Shown here: positions 8,364 to 17,566 of the stretch, in pieces
How the letters are laid out: every line of letters begins with the position of its first letter
Position numbering within the stretch: the stretch's first letter is position 1
Source: Hyphomicrobiales bacterium
GTDB taxonomy: Bacteria > Pseudomonadota > Alphaproteobacteria > Rhizobiales > Rhizobiaceae
NCBI GenBank assembly: GCA_026400435.1
Contig: JAPLOZ010000095.1
Span: 1 to 64,000 of the forward strand
Reading direction: 5' to 3'
DNA length: 64,000 bases
Translations under genes and position numbers: made by a program
The notes under the pieces: model-generated
Databases searched by the model: none
What the model saw: the letters and a program-made list of their open reading frames with translations, nothing else
Told to the model about the DNA's origin: nothing

Positions 8364-9146
8364 ATGCCTGGAACAACCGACATGCCGATCATCGACTTCC
8401 TCGCTCCGCACTTCGCCTGGTTCAACGACCCGACTGCCTGGGTCGCGCTCCTGACGCTTGTGGTGCTCGAAATCGTGCTCGGCATCGACAACCTGATCTT
8501 CATCTCGATCCTGACAAACAAACTCCCGCCGGAGCAGCAGCCTCGCGCGCGCTTTCTCGGCATCAGCGCCGCCCTGGTGATGCGGCTCCTGCTGCTTGCA
8601 ACTATCTCCTTCATCGTCCAACTGACTGCTCCGCTCTTCACGATGTTCGGCCATGACTTCTCATGGCGCGACCTCATTCTCATTGCGGGCGGTCTGTTCC
8701 TGGTCTGGAAGGCTACCAACGAAATCCACCACACGGTCGATCCGGACGATCACAAGGATTCGATAGTCGGCACGCTGCAGCTTTCGCTCGGCGGCGCCAT
8801 TTTCCAGATCCTGCTGCTCGACCTGGTGTTCTCGATCGATTCCATCATCACGGCGGTCGGCATGACCGACGAGATCGCCATCATGTACATCGCCGTCATC
8901 GCCGCGGTTACCGTGATGATGCTTGCGGCCACTCCGCTCGCCAACTTCATCGCCAAGAACCCGACCATCGTCATGCTGGCGCTGGGCTTCCTGCTGATGA
9001 TCGGCATGACGCTGATCGCGGATGGCATGGGCTACCACGTCCCCAAGGGCTACATCTACGCGGCGATGGGTTTCTCGGCATTGGTCGAGGGCCTCAACAT
9101 GTTGGCGCGGCGCAGGAAAAAGGGCGGCTCGGACGACGCTCACTGA
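8364..9146 (+). CDS. TerC family integral membrane protein
   Basis: This 260-residue polytopic membrane protein has about seven to eight hydrophobic helices. The TerC signatures [16 protein letters not shown] near the N-terminus and [16 protein letters not shown] in the middle are clear and carry the conserved acidic residues inside the membrane. TerC proteins are linked to tellurite resistance, metal (Mn/Ca) handling and metallation of exported enzymes. Which applies here is unknown. The start is uncertain between 8364 and an in-frame ATG at 8382. Neither has a strong Shine-Dalgarno. It ends in a basic tail (RRRKKGG). Confidence 0.88.
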   Translation: MPGTTDMPIIDFLAPHFAWFNDPTAWVALLTLVVLEIVLGIDNLIFISILTNKLPPEQQPRARFLGISAALVMRLLLLATISFIVQLTAPLFTMFGHDFSWRDLILIAGGLFLVWKATNEIHHTVDPDDHKDSIVGTLQLSLGGAIFQILLLDLVFSIDSIITAVGMTDEIAIMYIAVIAAVTVMMLAATPLANFIAKNPTIVMLALGFLLMIGMTLIADGMGYHVPKGYIYAAMGFSALVEGLNMLARRRKKGGSDDAH

Positions 9147-9243
9147 GGACGCCCATTGAGGACGCACGCCGCCATTCGACCGCTGCCCCATCCATTTGCC
9201 TGACTGCCGCGTTTCGCAAGACGCTCTGTGGAGCGGGCTCTGC

Positions 9244-9272
9244 TGGACGTTTTGCGCCGACTTATCTATAAC
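9244..9272 (+). promoter_or_regulatory. Probable promoter of yebC
   Basis: TGGACG (9244-9249), 17 bases, then TATAAC (9267-9272). The start of transcription would fall about 35 bases before the yebC ATG. Confidence 0.5.
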
Positions 9273-9312
9273 GCGCGCCATTCCTGAAATTTGCTGCAAG
9301 ACGACGGGGACA

Positions 9313-10062
9313 ATGGCCGGCCATTCACAGTTCAAGAACATCATGCACCGCAAGGGTCGCCAGGACGCGATGCGGTCGAAGCTGTTTTCCAAGCTCGCGC
9401 GCGAGATCACGGTTGCTGCGAAGCAGGGCCTGCCTGATCCCTCGATGAACGCGCGCCTGCGCCTTGCGATTCAGAACGCCAAGGCGGAGTCGATGCCCAA
9501 GGACAACATCCAGCGCGCGATCAACAAGGCCGCCGGCGGCGATGGCGACACCTACGAGGAGGTGCGCTACGAGGGTTACGGGCCGGGCGGGGTCGCCCTC
9601 ATCGTCGAGGTACTGACCGACAACCGCAACCGGAGCGCCTCCAACGTGCGTGCCGCTTTCACCAAGGCCGGCGGCGCACTGGGGGAGACAGGCTCGGTTT
9701 CGTTCATGTGGGAGCGGGCAGGCGAAATCTACTACCCGGCCTCAGCCGGAGATGCCGAAAAGATCATGGACGCAGCGATCGAAGCCGGCGCCGACGACGT
9801 ACAGTCGGACGAGGAAGGTCATACGATCCTATGCGCCTTCGAGGCCGTTGGCGAGGTGTCCAAGGCGCTCGAAGCCTCGCTTGGCGAGGCCGAGTCGGTC
9901 AAGGTCATCTGGAAGCCTCAGAACAACATACCGGTCGACGAAGAGCGCGCGCAGTCGCTGATGAAGCTCGTCGCCACGCTAGAGGACGATGACGACGTGC
10001 AGAACGTCTACGCCAACTTCGAGGTCGACGACGCGACGCTGGCCAAGCTCAGCGCGGCATGA
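9313..10062 (+). CDS. yebC: YebC/PmpR family transcriptional or translational regulator
   Basis: This 249-residue cytoplasmic protein starts [19 protein letters not shown], a near-invariant beginning that fixes the start at 9313 rather than at an earlier in-frame codon. GGYGPGGVA-type residues ([14 protein letters not shown]) and [18 protein letters not shown] are family hallmarks. YebC proteins were described as DNA-binding regulators and more recently as factors helping ribosomes at difficult stretches. Its stop overlaps the next start by 4 bases (ATGA), which implies translational coupling. Confidence 0.94.
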   Translation: MAGHSQFKNIMHRKGRQDAMRSKLFSKLAREITVAAKQGLPDPSMNARLRLAIQNAKAESMPKDNIQRAINKAAGGDGDTYEEVRYEGYGPGGVALIVEVLTDNRNRSASNVRAAFTKAGGALGETGSVSFMWERAGEIYYPASAGDAEKIMDAAIEAGADDVQSDEEGHTILCAFEAVGEVSKALEASLGEAESVKVIWKPQNNIPVDEERAQSLMKLVATLEDDDDVQNVYANFEVDDATLAKLSAA

Positions 10063-10394
10063 CCGAGAGCCCTCCGCCCTTCGCCCTGCCGCCAAGCCCT
10101 CACGTCGTACGTATCAGCTACTGCACGCAATGCCATTGGCTCCTGCGCGCCGGCTGGATGGCGCAGGAGCTTCTCTCGACGTTTGGCACGCAACTCGGCG
10201 AGGTCGTGCTCGTTCCCGGCACGGGCGGGATATTCACCATCACCTGCAACGACCGCCCGGTCTGGGAACGCAAGCGCGACGGCGGGTTTCCCGATGCCGC
10301 GAAGCTGAAGCAACTCGTGCGCGACGTGATCGATCCCGGGCGCGATCTCGGCCACTCCGATCGCAAGGCCGACAAGGCCAGGGACGACGCCTGA
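10059..10394 (+). CDS. SelT/SelW/SelH family (Rdx) thioredoxin-like protein
   Basis: This is a 111-residue small redox protein. The CxxC motif is CTQC in [21 protein letters not shown], where selenoprotein W has CxxU, so this is the cysteine form. The C-terminal part holds the conserved GTGGIFTI and a Lys/Arg-rich tail. Proteins of this family have a thioredoxin-like fold and an unsettled redox role. The gene overlaps yebC by 4 bases and lies 25 bases before ddl, so it belongs to a yebC-ddl transcript. Confidence 0.88.
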   Translation: MTESPPPFALPPSPHVVRISYCTQCHWLLRAGWMAQELLSTFGTQLGEVVLVPGTGGIFTITCNDRPVWERKRDGGFPDAAKLKQLVRDVIDPGRDLGHSDRKADKARDDA

Positions 10395-10419
10395 AGCTCG
10401 GGCGCCAGCGGAATTGATC

Positions 10420-11490
10420 ATGACAAAACCACGCATCGCGGTTCTGTTCGGCGGCCGTTCGGCCGAGCACGAAGTATCGGTCCTGTCGGCGAGCAACGTC
10501 GTCAAGGCAATTGACGTCGCCAGGTACGAGATCGTGATCATCGGCATCACCCGGTCGGGAAAGTGGCTGCTTGCAGATGCGGGAGCTGATGGCGCACTGC
10601 CCGCTGCGGTTCCGGAGCGCGGTACCGAGGTGTGTCTGCTGCCCGGAGGCAGAGGCCGTCTGCTTGCACTTCCAGAGACAGGCTCACCCTTCGAGCTTGC
10701 TCCAGTCGACGTTATCTTTCCGGTCCTGCACGGACCGTTCGGCGAGGACGGCTCTGTGCAGGGTCTCGCCGAAGTCGCGGACGTTGCCTACGTTGGGTGC
10801 GGCGTACTGGGTTCAGCCGCAGCCATGGACAAGGACGCGGCCAAACGGCTGCTGCTCGAAGCAGGAGTTCCGGTGGCGCGCGCAGTGACGGTCCACGCCG
10901 GCGAGCGGCCGACCTTCGAGGAGGTCGTTCGCAAGCTGGGACTTCCCGTCTTCGTGAAACCAGCGCGCCAGGGCTCTTCGGTCGGCGTCAGCAAAGCCGA
11001 GACCGCGGACGCGTTCGAGGCTGCATTGGCGGCGGCGTTCCTGCACGATCGCAAGGTGCTGGTGGAAGAGTTCGTCGCCGGCCGCGAGATCGAGCTGGGC
11101 GTGCTCGAGAACGCCGACGGCGCGCTCACGGTTTCGGTGGCCGGCGAGATCGTGCCGGCCCAGAGCCACGGCTTCTACACTTACGAAGCCAAATACATCG
11201 ATGCCGATGGTGCGTCCCTCAGTGTTCCGGCGCCTCTTCCCGACGCACTGCTCAAACACCTGCAGGATCTGTCAATCCGCGCCTTCCGGGCGCTGTGCTG
11301 CGAAGGAATGGCGCGGGTCGACTTCTTCGTGCGCGCCGATGGCAGCGCATTGTTGAATGAGGTCAACACCATCCCCGGATTCACCAACATCAGCATGTAC
11401 CCAAAGGTGCTTGGCGCAAGCGGCGTGGCTTACGAGGCGCTCGTCGGCAAGCTGATCGACCATGCGCTCGCACGCGCAGCGCGAGCCTAA
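10420..11490 (+). CDS. ddl: D-alanine--D-alanine ligase
   Basis: Ddl joins two D-alanines with ATP for peptidoglycan precursors. At 356 residues it is the long (DdlA-like) form. GGRSAEHEVSVLSASNV, HGPFGEDGSVQG (about 100-111), the ATP-grasp VKPARQGSSVGVSK and the metal-binding NEVNTIPGFT are visible. I start it at the ATG at 10420 rather than a TTG six bases earlier. It is not set in a division/cell-wall cluster, so a second ddl may exist elsewhere in the genome. The stop codon merges with a palindromic repeat. Confidence 0.92.
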   Translation: MTKPRIAVLFGGRSAEHEVSVLSASNVVKAIDVARYEIVIIGITRSGKWLLADAGADGALPAAVPERGTEVCLLPGGRGRLLALPETGSPFELAPVDVIFPVLHGPFGEDGSVQGLAEVADVAYVGCGVLGSAAAMDKDAAKRLLLEAGVPVARAVTVHAGERPTFEEVVRKLGLPVFVKPARQGSSVGVSKAETADAFEAALAAAFLHDRKVLVEEFVAGREIELGVLENADGALTVSVAGEIVPAQSHGFYTYEAKYIDADGASLSVPAPLPDALLKHLQDLSIRAFRALCCEGMARVDFFVRADGSALLNEVNTIPGFTNISMYPKVLGASGVAYEALVGKLIDHALARAARA

Positions 11491-11591
11491 AGCACGTCGC
11501 GTTAGATAGGGTTCATGCGGCGTGCTTTACGTCCTGGTTTTGATGCATGTCGTTGTCCCAAAACCGGTTCCCACCTTTGGGCGACATGCAT
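11489..11591. repeat. Paired inverted-repeat element between convergent ddl and pyc
   Basis: Two hairpins fill the whole space between the stop codons of two convergent genes. The first pairs AAAGCACG (11489-11496) with CGTGCTTT (11521-11528). The second pairs ATGCATGTCG (11543-11552) with CGACATGCAT (11582-11591) and has an inner stem CCCAAA/TTTGGG. The second resembles dispersed intergenic palindromes I know from Mesorhizobium-type genomes. Its arms overlap both stop codons, so it probably also ends transcription from both sides. Confidence 0.65.
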
Positions 11592-14500
11592 TAGCTGAAG
11601 GAAACCAGCAGATCCTTGGCGTCAATCTGGTCGCCGGTCTTGACCAGCACCTCGGCAACGGTTCCGTCGCGTTCGGCGTGAAGCGCCGTTTCCATCTTCA
11701 TCGCCTCGATCGACAGCAGCACATCGCCGGCCTTGACCGCCTGCCCCGCCGCGACCGCAAGGGTCGACACGACGCCGGGCATCGGTGCGCCGACATGCAT
11801 TTCGTTGCCTGGCTCGGCCTTGCGTCTGATGGCTCCGGCCGTAGCGCCCGCGGTGCGGTTGGGCACTTTCACCCGGCGCGGCTGGCCATTGAGTTCGAAG
11901 AACACGGTCACCATGCCCTTCTCGTCAGTGTCGCCGATAGCAAGGCAGCGCACCACCAGCGTCTTGCCCTTCTCGATGTCGACGAAAATCTCGCCCTCGG
12001 TCTTCATGCCGTAGAAATAGGTCGGCGTGGGCAGCACGCTGACAGGCCCGTAGCTTTCCTGCGCCGCAGCGAAGTCCGAGAAGACCTTCGGATACATCAG
12101 CCAGGACGCGAACTCGTATTCCGAGAGCCGCCGTCCGAGCTTCTCCTCTATGTCTTTGCGGTTGGCCTTGAGGTCGGCGGCCTTCAGCAGAGAGCCGGGC
12201 CGCACGACAATCGGCTTTTCGCCCTTCAGCGCCTTCTTCTGAAGGCCCGAAGGCCAGCCCCCTGGCGATTGCCCTAGATCGCCCCTCAGCATGGACACGA
12301 CCGAATCCGGGAACGCTATATCCCTCGATGGGTTCTCCACGTCCGCCACGGTGAGGTCCTGGCTCACCATCATCAGCGCCATGTCGCCGACGACCTTGGA
12401 TGAAGGCGTCACCTTGACGATATCGCCGAACATCAGGTTGACGTCGTGATAGGCCTGAGCCACCTCGTGCCAGCGGGTTTCCAGTCCCAGACTGCGCGCC
12501 TGTTCCTTGAGGTTGGTGAACTGCCCTCCCGGCATCTCATGCAGATAGACTTCCGAAGCGGGACCCTTGAGATCGCTCTCGAACGCCGCGTACTGATTGC
12601 GAACGGCCTCCCAGTAGAAGGAGATCTTTCGAATCCAGGCGGAATCGAGCTTAGGGTCGCGATCGCTTCCTTTCAGCGCTTCCGCCAGCGAGCCGAGACA
12701 TGGCTGCGATGTGTTGCCGGAGAACGAGTCCATCGCCGCGTCGATCGCGTCCACGCCGCTGTCGACCGCGGCAAGAACGGTCGCCGCCGACAGGCCGGAG
12801 GTGTCGTGCGTGTGGAAATGGATCGGCAGGTCGGTTTCCTCGCGCAGCGCCTTGAACAACACCCTGGCCGCGGCAGGCTTGAGAAGCCCGGCCATGTCCT
12901 TGACGGCAATGATGTGGGCGCCGGCCTTCTCGAGGTCCTTGGCGAGACCTACATAGTATTTGAGATCGTACTTTGAACGGTCCGGGTCCAGCAGATCGCC
13001 GGTGTAGCACATCGCCGCTTCGCAAAGCTTGCCTTCGGCAACCACCGCGTCCATCGCAACGCGCATGTTTTCGACCCAGTTCAGGCAGTCGAATACCCGG
13101 AACAGGTCGATGCCGCCGGATGCCGCCTGCTTGACGAAATGCTGCACAACGTTGTCCGGATAGTTGGTGTAGCCGACGCCATTGGCGCCCCGAAGCAGCA
13201 TCTGCAGCAGGATGTTGGGTGCGGCTTCTCGCACCAGCGACAGACGTTCCCACGGGTCTTCGGTGAGGAAGCGCATGGCCACGTCGAAGGTCGCGCCGCC
13301 CCAGCATTCGAGCGACAGAAGCTGTGGCAGCGAGCGCGCATAGACGCCGGCGATGCGCGCGATGTCGTAGGTGCGCATCCGGGTCGCCAGCAGCGACTGG
13401 TGGCCGTCGCGCATCGTCGTGTCGGTGACGAGCACCTGCTTTTGCGCGCGCATCCAGGCGGCGAACTTTTCGGGGCCTAGGTCGTCGAGGCGCTGCTTCG
13501 AGCCCGCCGGCACGGTGCCGTTGAGATAGGGTACGATCGGTTCGGCGGCGTCTGCGCTGGGCGCGGGGCGCCCGCGCGTTTCGGGGTGGCCGTTCACAGA
13601 TACGTCCGCCAGATAGTTCAGGAGCTTGGTGGCGCGGTCCTGGCGCTTGACCTGCTGGAACAGTTCCGGCGTCGAGTCGATGAATCGCGTCGTGTAGGAA
13701 TTGTCCCTGAAGGACGGGTGGTTGATGATCGCTTCGAGGAACGTCAGGTTGGTCGCCACGCCGCGAATGCGGAATTCACGCAGGGCGCGATTCATGCGCG
13801 CAATTGCCTCCTGCGGCGTCGGCGCCCAGGCCGTCACCTTCTCGAGCAGGGGATCGTAAAAGCGCGTGATCACCGCGCCCGAATAGGCGGTGCCGCCGTC
13901 GAGCCTTATGCCGAAACCCGTGGCTCCGCGATAGGCGGTAATGCGGCCATAGTCCGGAATGAAATTCTGCTCGGGGTCCTCGGTCGTGATGCGGCACTGC
14001 AGCGCGTGCCCGTTGAGGCGGATGTCCTTCTGCGCGGGCACGCCCGATTCCGGCGTACCGATCGCAAATCCGTCGAGGATGTGAATCTGCGCCTTGACGA
14101 TGTCGATGCCTGTGACCTGCTCGGTCACGGTGTGTTCGACCTGGATGCGCGGATTTACCTCGATGAAATAGAACTTGCCGGTATCGGCATCCTGGAGGAA
14201 CTCGACCGTACCGGCGCCGATATAGCTGGTGTCGCGCGCCAGCTTGAGGGCATAGCCGCAAAGCTCCTGCCGTAATTCCTCGGATAGATAGGGGGCCGGC
14301 GCCCGCTCGACCACCTTCTGGTTGCGACGCTGGATCGAGCAGTCGCGCTCGAACAGATGTACCGCGTTGCCATGTGTGTCGCCCAGCACCTGGACCTCGA
14401 CATGGCGCGCGCGTTCGATCAGCTTCTCGAGGTAGACTTCATCCTTGCCGAACGCGGCTTTTGCCTCGCGCTTGCCTTCGGTCACCTCACGCGCAAGATC

Positions 14501-15049
14501 TGCCTCGCTGCGGATTGCGCGCATGCCGCGTCCGCCGCCGCCCCACGAAGCCTTGAGCATGACGGGATAGCCGACTTCGGCTGCCAGTTTCTTGACCGCT
14601 TCCATATCGTCGGGCAGCGGGTCGGTTGCCGGGATGACCGGCACGCCGACCTCGATAGCGAGATTGCGCGCGGCAACCTTGTTGCCCAGGCGGCGCATCG
14701 TCTCCGGCTTGGGACCTATGAAGGTTATGCCCGCTTCAGCGCACGCGTCCGCGAATTCGGGGCTTTCGGAGAGAAGCCCGTACCCCGGATGGATGGCGTC
14801 GGCGCCCGACGCCCTGGCGACCCGGATCACCTCCTCGATCGACAGATAGCTCTCGATCGGTCCCATGTCCTTGTCCAGATGCGGCCCGCGTCCGACCTGG
14901 TAGCTCTCGTCCGCCTTGAAGCGATGTAGCGAGTATTTGTCTTCTTCGGCCCATATGGCGACGGTCTTCAGGCCGAGTTCGTTGGCCGCGCGAAACACCC
15001 GGATGGCGATTTCTGAACGGTTGGCTACGAGAATCTTGGAGATTGGCAC
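11591..15049 (-). CDS. pyc: Pyruvate carboxylase
   Basis: This biotin enzyme carboxylates pyruvate to oxaloacetate, refilling the TCA cycle. It has 1152 residues in one chain: biotin carboxylase (about 1-450; KASWGGGGRGMRAI ATP loop, RDCSIQRRNQK), carboxyltransferase (about 530-810; TMRDGHQSLLATRMRT), a central allosteric/tetramer region and the biotinyl domain with EAMKMET, whose lysine carries biotin. I chose the GTG at 15049 (VPISKILVANRSEIAIRV): it has GGAG 7 bases upstream and gives the family length. The earlier in-frame codon is only a TTG. It stands alone behind the liv operon. Confidence 0.97.
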   Translation of the reverse strand: MPISKILVANRSEIAIRVFRAANELGLKTVAIWAEEDKYSLHRFKADESYQVGRGPHLDKDMGPIESYLSIEEVIRVARASGADAIHPGYGLLSESPEFADACAEAGITFIGPKPETMRRLGNKVAARNLAIEVGVPVIPATDPLPDDMEAVKKLAAEVGYPVMLKASWGGGGRGMRAIRSEADLAREVTEGKREAKAAFGKDEVYLEKLIERARHVEVQVLGDTHGNAVHLFERDCSIQRRNQKVVERAPAPYLSEELRQELCGYALKLARDTSYIGAGTVEFLQDADTGKFYFIEVNPRIQVEHTVTEQVTGIDIVKAQIHILDGFAIGTPESGVPAQKDIRLNGHALQCRITTEDPEQNFIPDYGRITAYRGATGFGIRLDGGTAYSGAVITRFYDPLLEKVTAWAPTPQEAIARMNRALREFRIRGVATNLTFLEAIINHPSFRDNSYTTRFIDSTPELFQQVKRQDRATKLLNYLADVSVNGHPETRGRPAPSADAAEPIVPYLNGTVPAGSKQRLDDLGPEKFAAWMRAQKQVLVTDTTMRDGHQSLLATRMRTYDIARIAGVYARSLPQLLSLECWGGATFDVAMRFLTEDPWERLSLVREAAPNILLQMLLRGANGVGYTNYPDNVVQHFVKQAASGGIDLFRVFDCLNWVENMRVAMDAVVAEGKLCEAAMCYTGDLLDPDRSKYDLKYYVGLAKDLEKAGAHIIAVKDMAGLLKPAAARVLFKALREETDLPIHFHTHDTSGLSAATVLAAVDSGVDAIDAAMDSFSGNTSQPCLGSLAEALKGSDRDPKLDSAWIRKISFYWEAVRNQYAAFESDLKGPASEVYLHEMPGGQFTNLKEQARSLGLETRWHEVAQAYHDVNLMFGDIVKVTPSSKVVGDMALMMVSQDLTVADVENPSRDIAFPDSVVSMLRGDLGQSPGGWPSGLQKKALKGEKPIVVRPGSLLKAADLKANRKDIEEKLGRRLSEYEFASWLMYPKVFSDFAAAQESYGPVSVLPTPTYFYGMKTEGEIFVDIEKGKTLVVRCLAIGDTDEKGMVTVFFELNGQPRRVKVPNRTAGATAGAIRRKAEPGNEMHVGAPMPGVVSTLAVAAGQAVKAGDVLLSIEAMKMETALHAERDGTVAEVLVKTGDQIDAKDLLVSFS

Positions 15050-15081
15050 GAACGCACTCCGGGGCCGCAAAGACTGGGTCG

Positions 15082-15110
15082 TGCAGCATGATTAGCGCGA
15101 AAATGCTGCA
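15082..15110. promoter_or_regulatory. Inverted repeat in the pyc upstream region
   Basis: TGCAGCAT (15082-15089) and ATGCTGCA (15103-15110) are perfect 8-bp arms around a 13-base spacer. On the minus strand a weak TTGCAC box overlaps the distal side, so the palindrome could be an operator. No regulator is identified. Confidence 0.3.
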
Positions 15111-15165
15111 GTGCAACCGAAAAAGGCAGCCGGCGGCGGCCGATGAAATTTTAGTCAGCAGAAAT

Positions 15166-15195
15166 GAAAAATGCCCGGCGCGAGGCGCCGGGCAT
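15166..15195 (-). terminator. Intrinsic terminator of livK
   Basis: A 10-bp perfect stem ATGCCCGGCG/CGCCGGGCAT (15171-15180 with 15186-15195) has a 5-base loop and, on the minus strand, is followed by TTTTCATTTC. It lies 27 bases past the livK stop. Confidence 0.85.
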
Positions 15196-15222
15196 CTTCG
15201 CTAGATTGAACGAAACGAAGAA

Positions 15223-16347
15223 TTACATTGCATTCTCGAAATACGTGTACTTGCCGTCGTCACCCTTCTTCCACGTGTAGAGCACGTAGTCGGGACGGGT
15301 GATGTCACCCTTAGCGTCGTAGCCGATATCGCCGATGGCGGTCGTCCACGGGCCGCTCTTCTTGATCTCGTCGGCAACCTTCTGCGCGTCAGCGGCGCTG
15401 CCGAGCTTGTTGGCGGCGGCAGCGACGATCTGCAGGGCAGCGTAGGAGTAGAGCGTGTAGGCTTCCGGTTCGAAGCCGGCCGCACGGAACTTCTCGACGA
15501 GCTCCTTGGCGTTCGGGTTCTTGCGCGGATCCGGAGCAAATGTCATCAGCGTGCCGTCGACGGCGTCGCCGGCGATCGAGGCCAGTTCGTTCGACACGAT
15601 GCCGTCACCCGACATGAAGGTAGCCTTCAGGCCCTGGTCTGCCGCCTGACGCTCGATGAGGCCGAACTCGGAGTGCAGTCCGCCGTAGTAGACGACCGTG
15701 ACGCCCGCGTCCTTCATCTTGGCGATGAGAGCCGAGAAGTCCTTGTCGCCGACATTGATGCCTTCATACATGGCTTCGGTCACGCCGGCAGCGTTGAGGG
15801 ACTTCTTGGTTTCGTCGGCGAGACCCTGGCCATAAGGGGTCTTGTCGTGGACGACCGCGATCTTGGCGTCCTTGAAGTTGGCGGCGAGATAGCCGCCGGC
15901 AACGGCGCCCTGCTGGTCGTCGCGTCCGCAGGTACGGAACGTGTTCCACAGGCCGCGTTCGGTCAGCGTCGGGTTGGTGGCCGAGGGCGTGATCACCAGG
16001 ATGCCGTTTTCCGCATAGACTTCGGAAGCCGGGATGGTGACGCCAGAGTTGAAGTGACCGACGACATACTTGACGCCGTCAGCGACGAACTTGTTGGCGA
16101 CCGAGATGCCCTGCTTGGGATCGGAGACGTCGTCGCCGATGGTCAGGACGATCTTCTCGCCGTTGATGCCGCCGGCTGCGTTGATGTCGGCTGCTGCCTG
16201 CTCTGCGCCCTTCTGGAGCTGTGCGCCGAAAGCAGCGTTCGGACCCGTGATCGGGCCGGCCACGCCGATGAGGATGTCCGCCCACGCGCTGCTGCTGAGC
16301 GCCATGACGGCGGTCAGGGCAACTGCGGACAATAGTGATTTCTTCAT
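15223..16347 (-). CDS. livK: Branched-chain amino acid ABC transporter, periplasmic binding protein
   Basis: This 374-residue periplasmic protein has a signal peptide ([23 protein letters not shown]) and the LivJ/LivK fold. [21 protein letters not shown] opens the mature chain, and [17 protein letters not shown] with [14 protein letters not shown] lines the ligand cleft. It captures leucine, isoleucine, valine or related amino acids for the LivHMGF transporter encoded just upstream. GGGAG precedes the ATG. A 120-base gap separates it from the preceding small membrane gene and a strong terminator follows, so it may be expressed more strongly than the rest. Confidence 0.93.
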   Translation of the reverse strand: MKKSLLSAVALTAVMALSSSAWADILIGVAGPITGPNAAFGAQLQKGAEQAAADINAAGGINGEKIVLTIGDDVSDPKQGISVANKFVADGVKYVVGHFNSGVTIPASEVYAENGILVITPSATNPTLTERGLWNTFRTCGRDDQQGAVAGGYLAANFKDAKIAVVHDKTPYGQGLADETKKSLNAAGVTEAMYEGINVGDKDFSALIAKMKDAGVTVVYYGGLHSEFGLIERQAADQGLKATFMSGDGIVSNELASIAGDAVDGTLMTFAPDPRKNPNAKELVEKFRAAGFEPEAYTLYSYAALQIVAAAANKLGSAADAQKVADEIKKSGPWTTAIGDIGYDAKGDITRPDYVLYTWKKGDDGKYTYFENAM

Positions 16348-16467
16348 GGATAACTCCCATTAAACCGAGTGGGCGTGAATGAAACTTCCATGCGATGCCC
16401 ACCCTATCGCAGAAAGGTTACTTTGCCCATTTTCCGGCGCTTGTCACGCCGATTCGCGTCAGCGCGG

Positions 16468-16821
16468 TTAACCGCCGGCCTTCGACTTCCAGCTCAGGAG
16501 CGAGGCGCGCTCGTAGAGCCAGTGATACTGGGTCACCATCTGGCCAGTGCGGGTGTACTGATAGCCGATGACGCCGATGATAAGCAGGATGACGGTGTCG
16601 ACGATGTAGTACTGCGCCGTGAACATCGTGCCCTCGAACAGGGCATGATGGATGAAGCGAACGCCGATACCGAGCAACAGCAGGAAGATGATCAGGCTCG
16701 ACATCGGTCGCCAGGTCTGCGCGCAGGCGCGGCCGGTCATCCAGGCGGCCCAACCGCCGAGCAGGCAGGTCACGAAGAAGAACTGCCAGATCGATGATTC
16801 TTCGTAGAGGATACCGCTCAT
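16468..16821 (-). CDS. Small membrane protein of the liv operon, function unknown
   Basis: This 117-residue protein has three predicted membrane helices (about residues 11-29, 41-62 and 69-88) and a basic C-terminus (WKSKAGG). I do not recognise a characterised family. It lies 16 bases behind livF with its own GGGAGG ribosome binding site, inside the liv transport operon and before livK, so it is probably translated with the transporter and may assist it. Confidence 0.75.
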   Translation of the reverse strand: MSGILYEESSIWQFFFVTCLLGGWAAWMTGRACAQTWRPMSSLIIFLLLLGIGVRFIHHALFEGTMFTAQYYIVDTVILLIIGVIGYQYTRTGQMVTQYHWLYERASLLSWKSKAGG

Positions 16822-16837
16822 AGTGACCTCCCGCTGC

Positions 16838-17566
16838 TCAATGCCGTCCGCCTTCGAGATAGGCGGCGCGAACTTCCGGATTTGCCAGCAGTTCCTGGCC
16901 CGTGCCGCTCATGGTGACGTTGCCGTTGACCATCACGTAGCCGCGATTGGCGAGCTTGAGCGCGCCGAACGCGTTCTGTTCCACCAGAAAGACGGTCAGC
17001 CCCTGCGAACGGTTCAGTTCCCGGATGGCGTCGAAGATCTGCTTGACGATCAGGGGCGCCAGTCCGAGCGATGGCTCGTCGAGCAGCAGGAGCTTGGGTC
17101 TCGCCATCAGCGCCCGGCCGATCGACAGCATCTGCTGCTCGCCCCCCGACAGCGTTCCGCCACGCTGGGCAATGCGCTCCTTGAGCCTCGGGAAAAGTTG
17201 GAAAACCTTCTCCGAATCCTCGTCGAAATATTTGAGCTTGTCGAGACTGGCCCCCATCTGGAGATTTTCCATCACGGTCATGCGCGGAAATATCCGTCGG
17301 CCCTCGGGCGACTGGGCGATCCGCATCCGTGCGATCTCGTGGGTGGGAAGCTGGGTGATGTCCGTTCCGGCGAAAGTGATCGTGCCGCTCTTGGCGCGCG
17401 GGGTGCCGAAGATCGTCATCATGAGTGTCGACTTGCCGGCGCCGTTTGCGCCGATCAGCGCAACGATCTCCCCTTCGTTGACCGCGATCGACACACCGTT
17501 CAGCGCACGGATATTCCCATAGAAGGTTTCCACGCCTTCGACCTGGAGCAGGGTCTTGCCGGCCAT
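16838..17566 (-). CDS. livF: Branched-chain amino acid ABC transporter ATPase LivF
   Basis: This cytoplasmic ATPase subunit has 242 residues, the normal LivF size. Walker A is GANGAGKST, the signature is LSGGEQQMLSIGRALM, Walker B is LLLLDEPSLGLAP, and the switch His is replaced by Gln in LVEQNA, as is usual for LivF. The ATG at 17566 overlaps the livG stop by one base (TGATG). A GTG three bases earlier is possible. It works as a pair with LivG under the LivHM pore. Confidence 0.93.
   Translation of the reverse strand: MAGKTLLQVEGVETFYGNIRALNGVSIAVNEGEIVALIGANGAGKSTLMMTIFGTPRAKSGTITFAGTDITQLPTHEIARMRIAQSPEGRRIFPRMTVMENLQMGASLDKLKYFDEDSEKVFQLFPRLKERIAQRGGTLSGGEQQMLSIGRALMARPKLLLLDEPSLGLAPLIVKQIFDAIRELNRSQGLTVFLVEQNAFGALKLANRGYVMVNGNVTMSGTGQELLANPEVRAAYLEGGRH

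Noticed and set aside
15050-15070. Starting pyc at the in-frame TTG at 15070
   Set aside because: The GTG at 15049 has GGAG at proper distance and gives the family's usual N-terminus and length.
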